A DNA stretch of 64,000 nt from Cacajao melanocephalus (Eukaryota; Chordata; Mammalia; Primates; Pitheciidae). This document shows, in pieces, positions 62,894-64,000 of the stretch. The stretch is from the NCBI GenBank assembly GCA_963573385.1, contig CAUYLG010026798.1, positions 1-64,000 on the forward strand, given 5' to 3'. The translations under genes and the position numbers were made by a program. How positions within the stretch are numbered: position 1 is the stretch's first letter; every line of letters starts with the position of its first letter. A model generated the notes under the pieces. That model did no database searches. It had not been told where the DNA came from and worked only from the letters and a program-made list of their open reading frames with translations.

Positions 62894-64000
62894 TGTTTAG
62901 CTGCTGCCTTCGTGATATTCTCAGAGTTGCTTGGTAAAACACATGGGTACCTCTCAGTTCTCAGAGAGCCTCACATTTGAAGTAGCTGCTAGTGACAGAG
63001 GTTGTCTTCATATAACCAGATAGACAGGGATCAGAGACAACTGATCTCTGGCCTCACAAACTACAAGAATCTAAGAGAGAAAGCCACAGGACACTGTCTC
63101 TAAGAGGGGAGGTGGATGGCAGGAAAATTCGCTGTGGGGTGTCTGACGCCTGGGAGTCAGAGAGCAGTAAAACAAAGGGTGGCTGAAGGCCTTTCCTGGA
63201 AACCAGAAACCAGTGTCTCCAGCTAGCCATGGGGTAAACCTGGGCTCCCAGGAGTGTCCAGGCCCAGGCACCTCTTCCTCTCTGTGATGGGGACGTCTCC
63301 ACTTCTGCATTCTTGTCAGCTTCTTCTGTCACTTAGTGTGTATGCCGGGTGGTTCAGCGTGTCCCAGGGACTCTGACACACACATGCTGACCCTACACAT
63401 GTCCCTCTTCTCAGCAATCATTCCTCTTCCTCTTCCTTTGCCCTCTGATACGTTAGTTATTAAACTCGTGTATCTTAGCCCTCTTTTTCAGGAGTCTCTA
63501 AAGACTGTTTCAGTTCTACTCCTCAGAACACTTCTGAGGTCCTCGGAGGACAATGTGCCTGCAGCTCAGCCAGGCACCTTTGTGCCAGCTCCAAACTCAC
63601 CACAGCTCCTAACCAGACGCCTCGGCCTTGCCACTCTGGTCCGCATGGCAGTAGTGACTCCGCTCTCTCACAAGCATGAGGATCACCATGTTATTGCTTC
63701 TAAAGCCCTTAAGCTCTCTTTCAGATGTGTTTCAAATGGGTATCTCTTCATACTGGCCAGACAGATGAGAGAGTCAGCTGCTTGGTGACATCCTCTTGTT
63801 AGAAGAGCACCACTGACGTTTCTACCAGCAAATCCATAACTCACACAACAAATCCAAAATTGGCAACGGCTATTCCTCAGTTTTAGGTTTTATGTTTCTT
63901 CACAGGAAACAAGTACAGCAAATATTTATGAATTTCTGTTTAATCGGATGACAAATTAATTAACAATGATAAGCAATGGTTATCTGCTTAGATATGTAAC
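62894..64000. other. Unique sequence to window end
   Basis: No recognised repeat. The 150-codon plus frame at 63336-63788 has no known domain or splice context. Confidence 0.45.

Overview
The window is primate nuclear DNA, most probably human or great ape. It carries full-length Alu elements in both orientations, a young primate-type LINE-1 3' end, many older LINE-1, L2 and MIR fragments, MaLR and class I LTRs, and long microsatellite-derived arrays. I found no protein-coding gene, tRNA, rRNA or known ncRNA that I can support. Every long open frame lies in a tandem array, in a decayed transposon, or is a chance frame without splice context. It is best read as intergenic or intronic sequence.

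Layout. 0-5 kb is LINE-1-rich: a young L1 3' end (127-835), an old L1 fragment (861-1715), and an L1 with a twin-priming inversion (3512-5150) into which an MST/THE1-type LTR was later inserted. 5-26 kb is mainly unique, moderately GC-rich sequence with scattered Alus, one old L1 3' end (11446-12440) and several short minisatellites (10.3, 11.35, 17.1, 18.8 and 24.4 kb). 26.3-28.85 kb is a long L1 fragment split by an Alu with an expanded GAAA tail. 28.9-44 kb is mostly unique, with tandem arrays at 31.0-31.7, 32.9-33.1 and 41.6-42.7 kb, an L2 block split by a MaLR LTR (38.3-39.2 kb), and Alus at 36.7 and 37.3 kb. 44-60 kb holds the largest arrays: a TCAC/TCAT array of 1.3 kb, a CA-rich duplicated block, a 30-bp minisatellite whose unit is open in several frames, and a 41-bp minisatellite of about 13 copies. 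60-64 kb holds an old L1 3' end, MIRs and one LTR nested inside another.

The most distinctive property is the density of tandem arrays, more than ten in 64 kb. Several have higher-order organisation: blocks of about 230-290 bp inside a tetranucleotide array, 256 bp inside a trinucleotide array, and 60/48/144 bp blocks, all multiples of 12, inside a GTAG-type array. This density is typical of distal or subtelomeric human chromosome arms, but position cannot be proved from the sequence. No gene set acts together here. The only candidate functional elements are weak: a possible exon at 1963-2123, a small CpG-dense patch at 2368-2475, and an RFX-like palindrome pair near 22.92-23.04 kb. Repeat family names were assigned by recall of consensus sequences, so subfamily labels are tentative.
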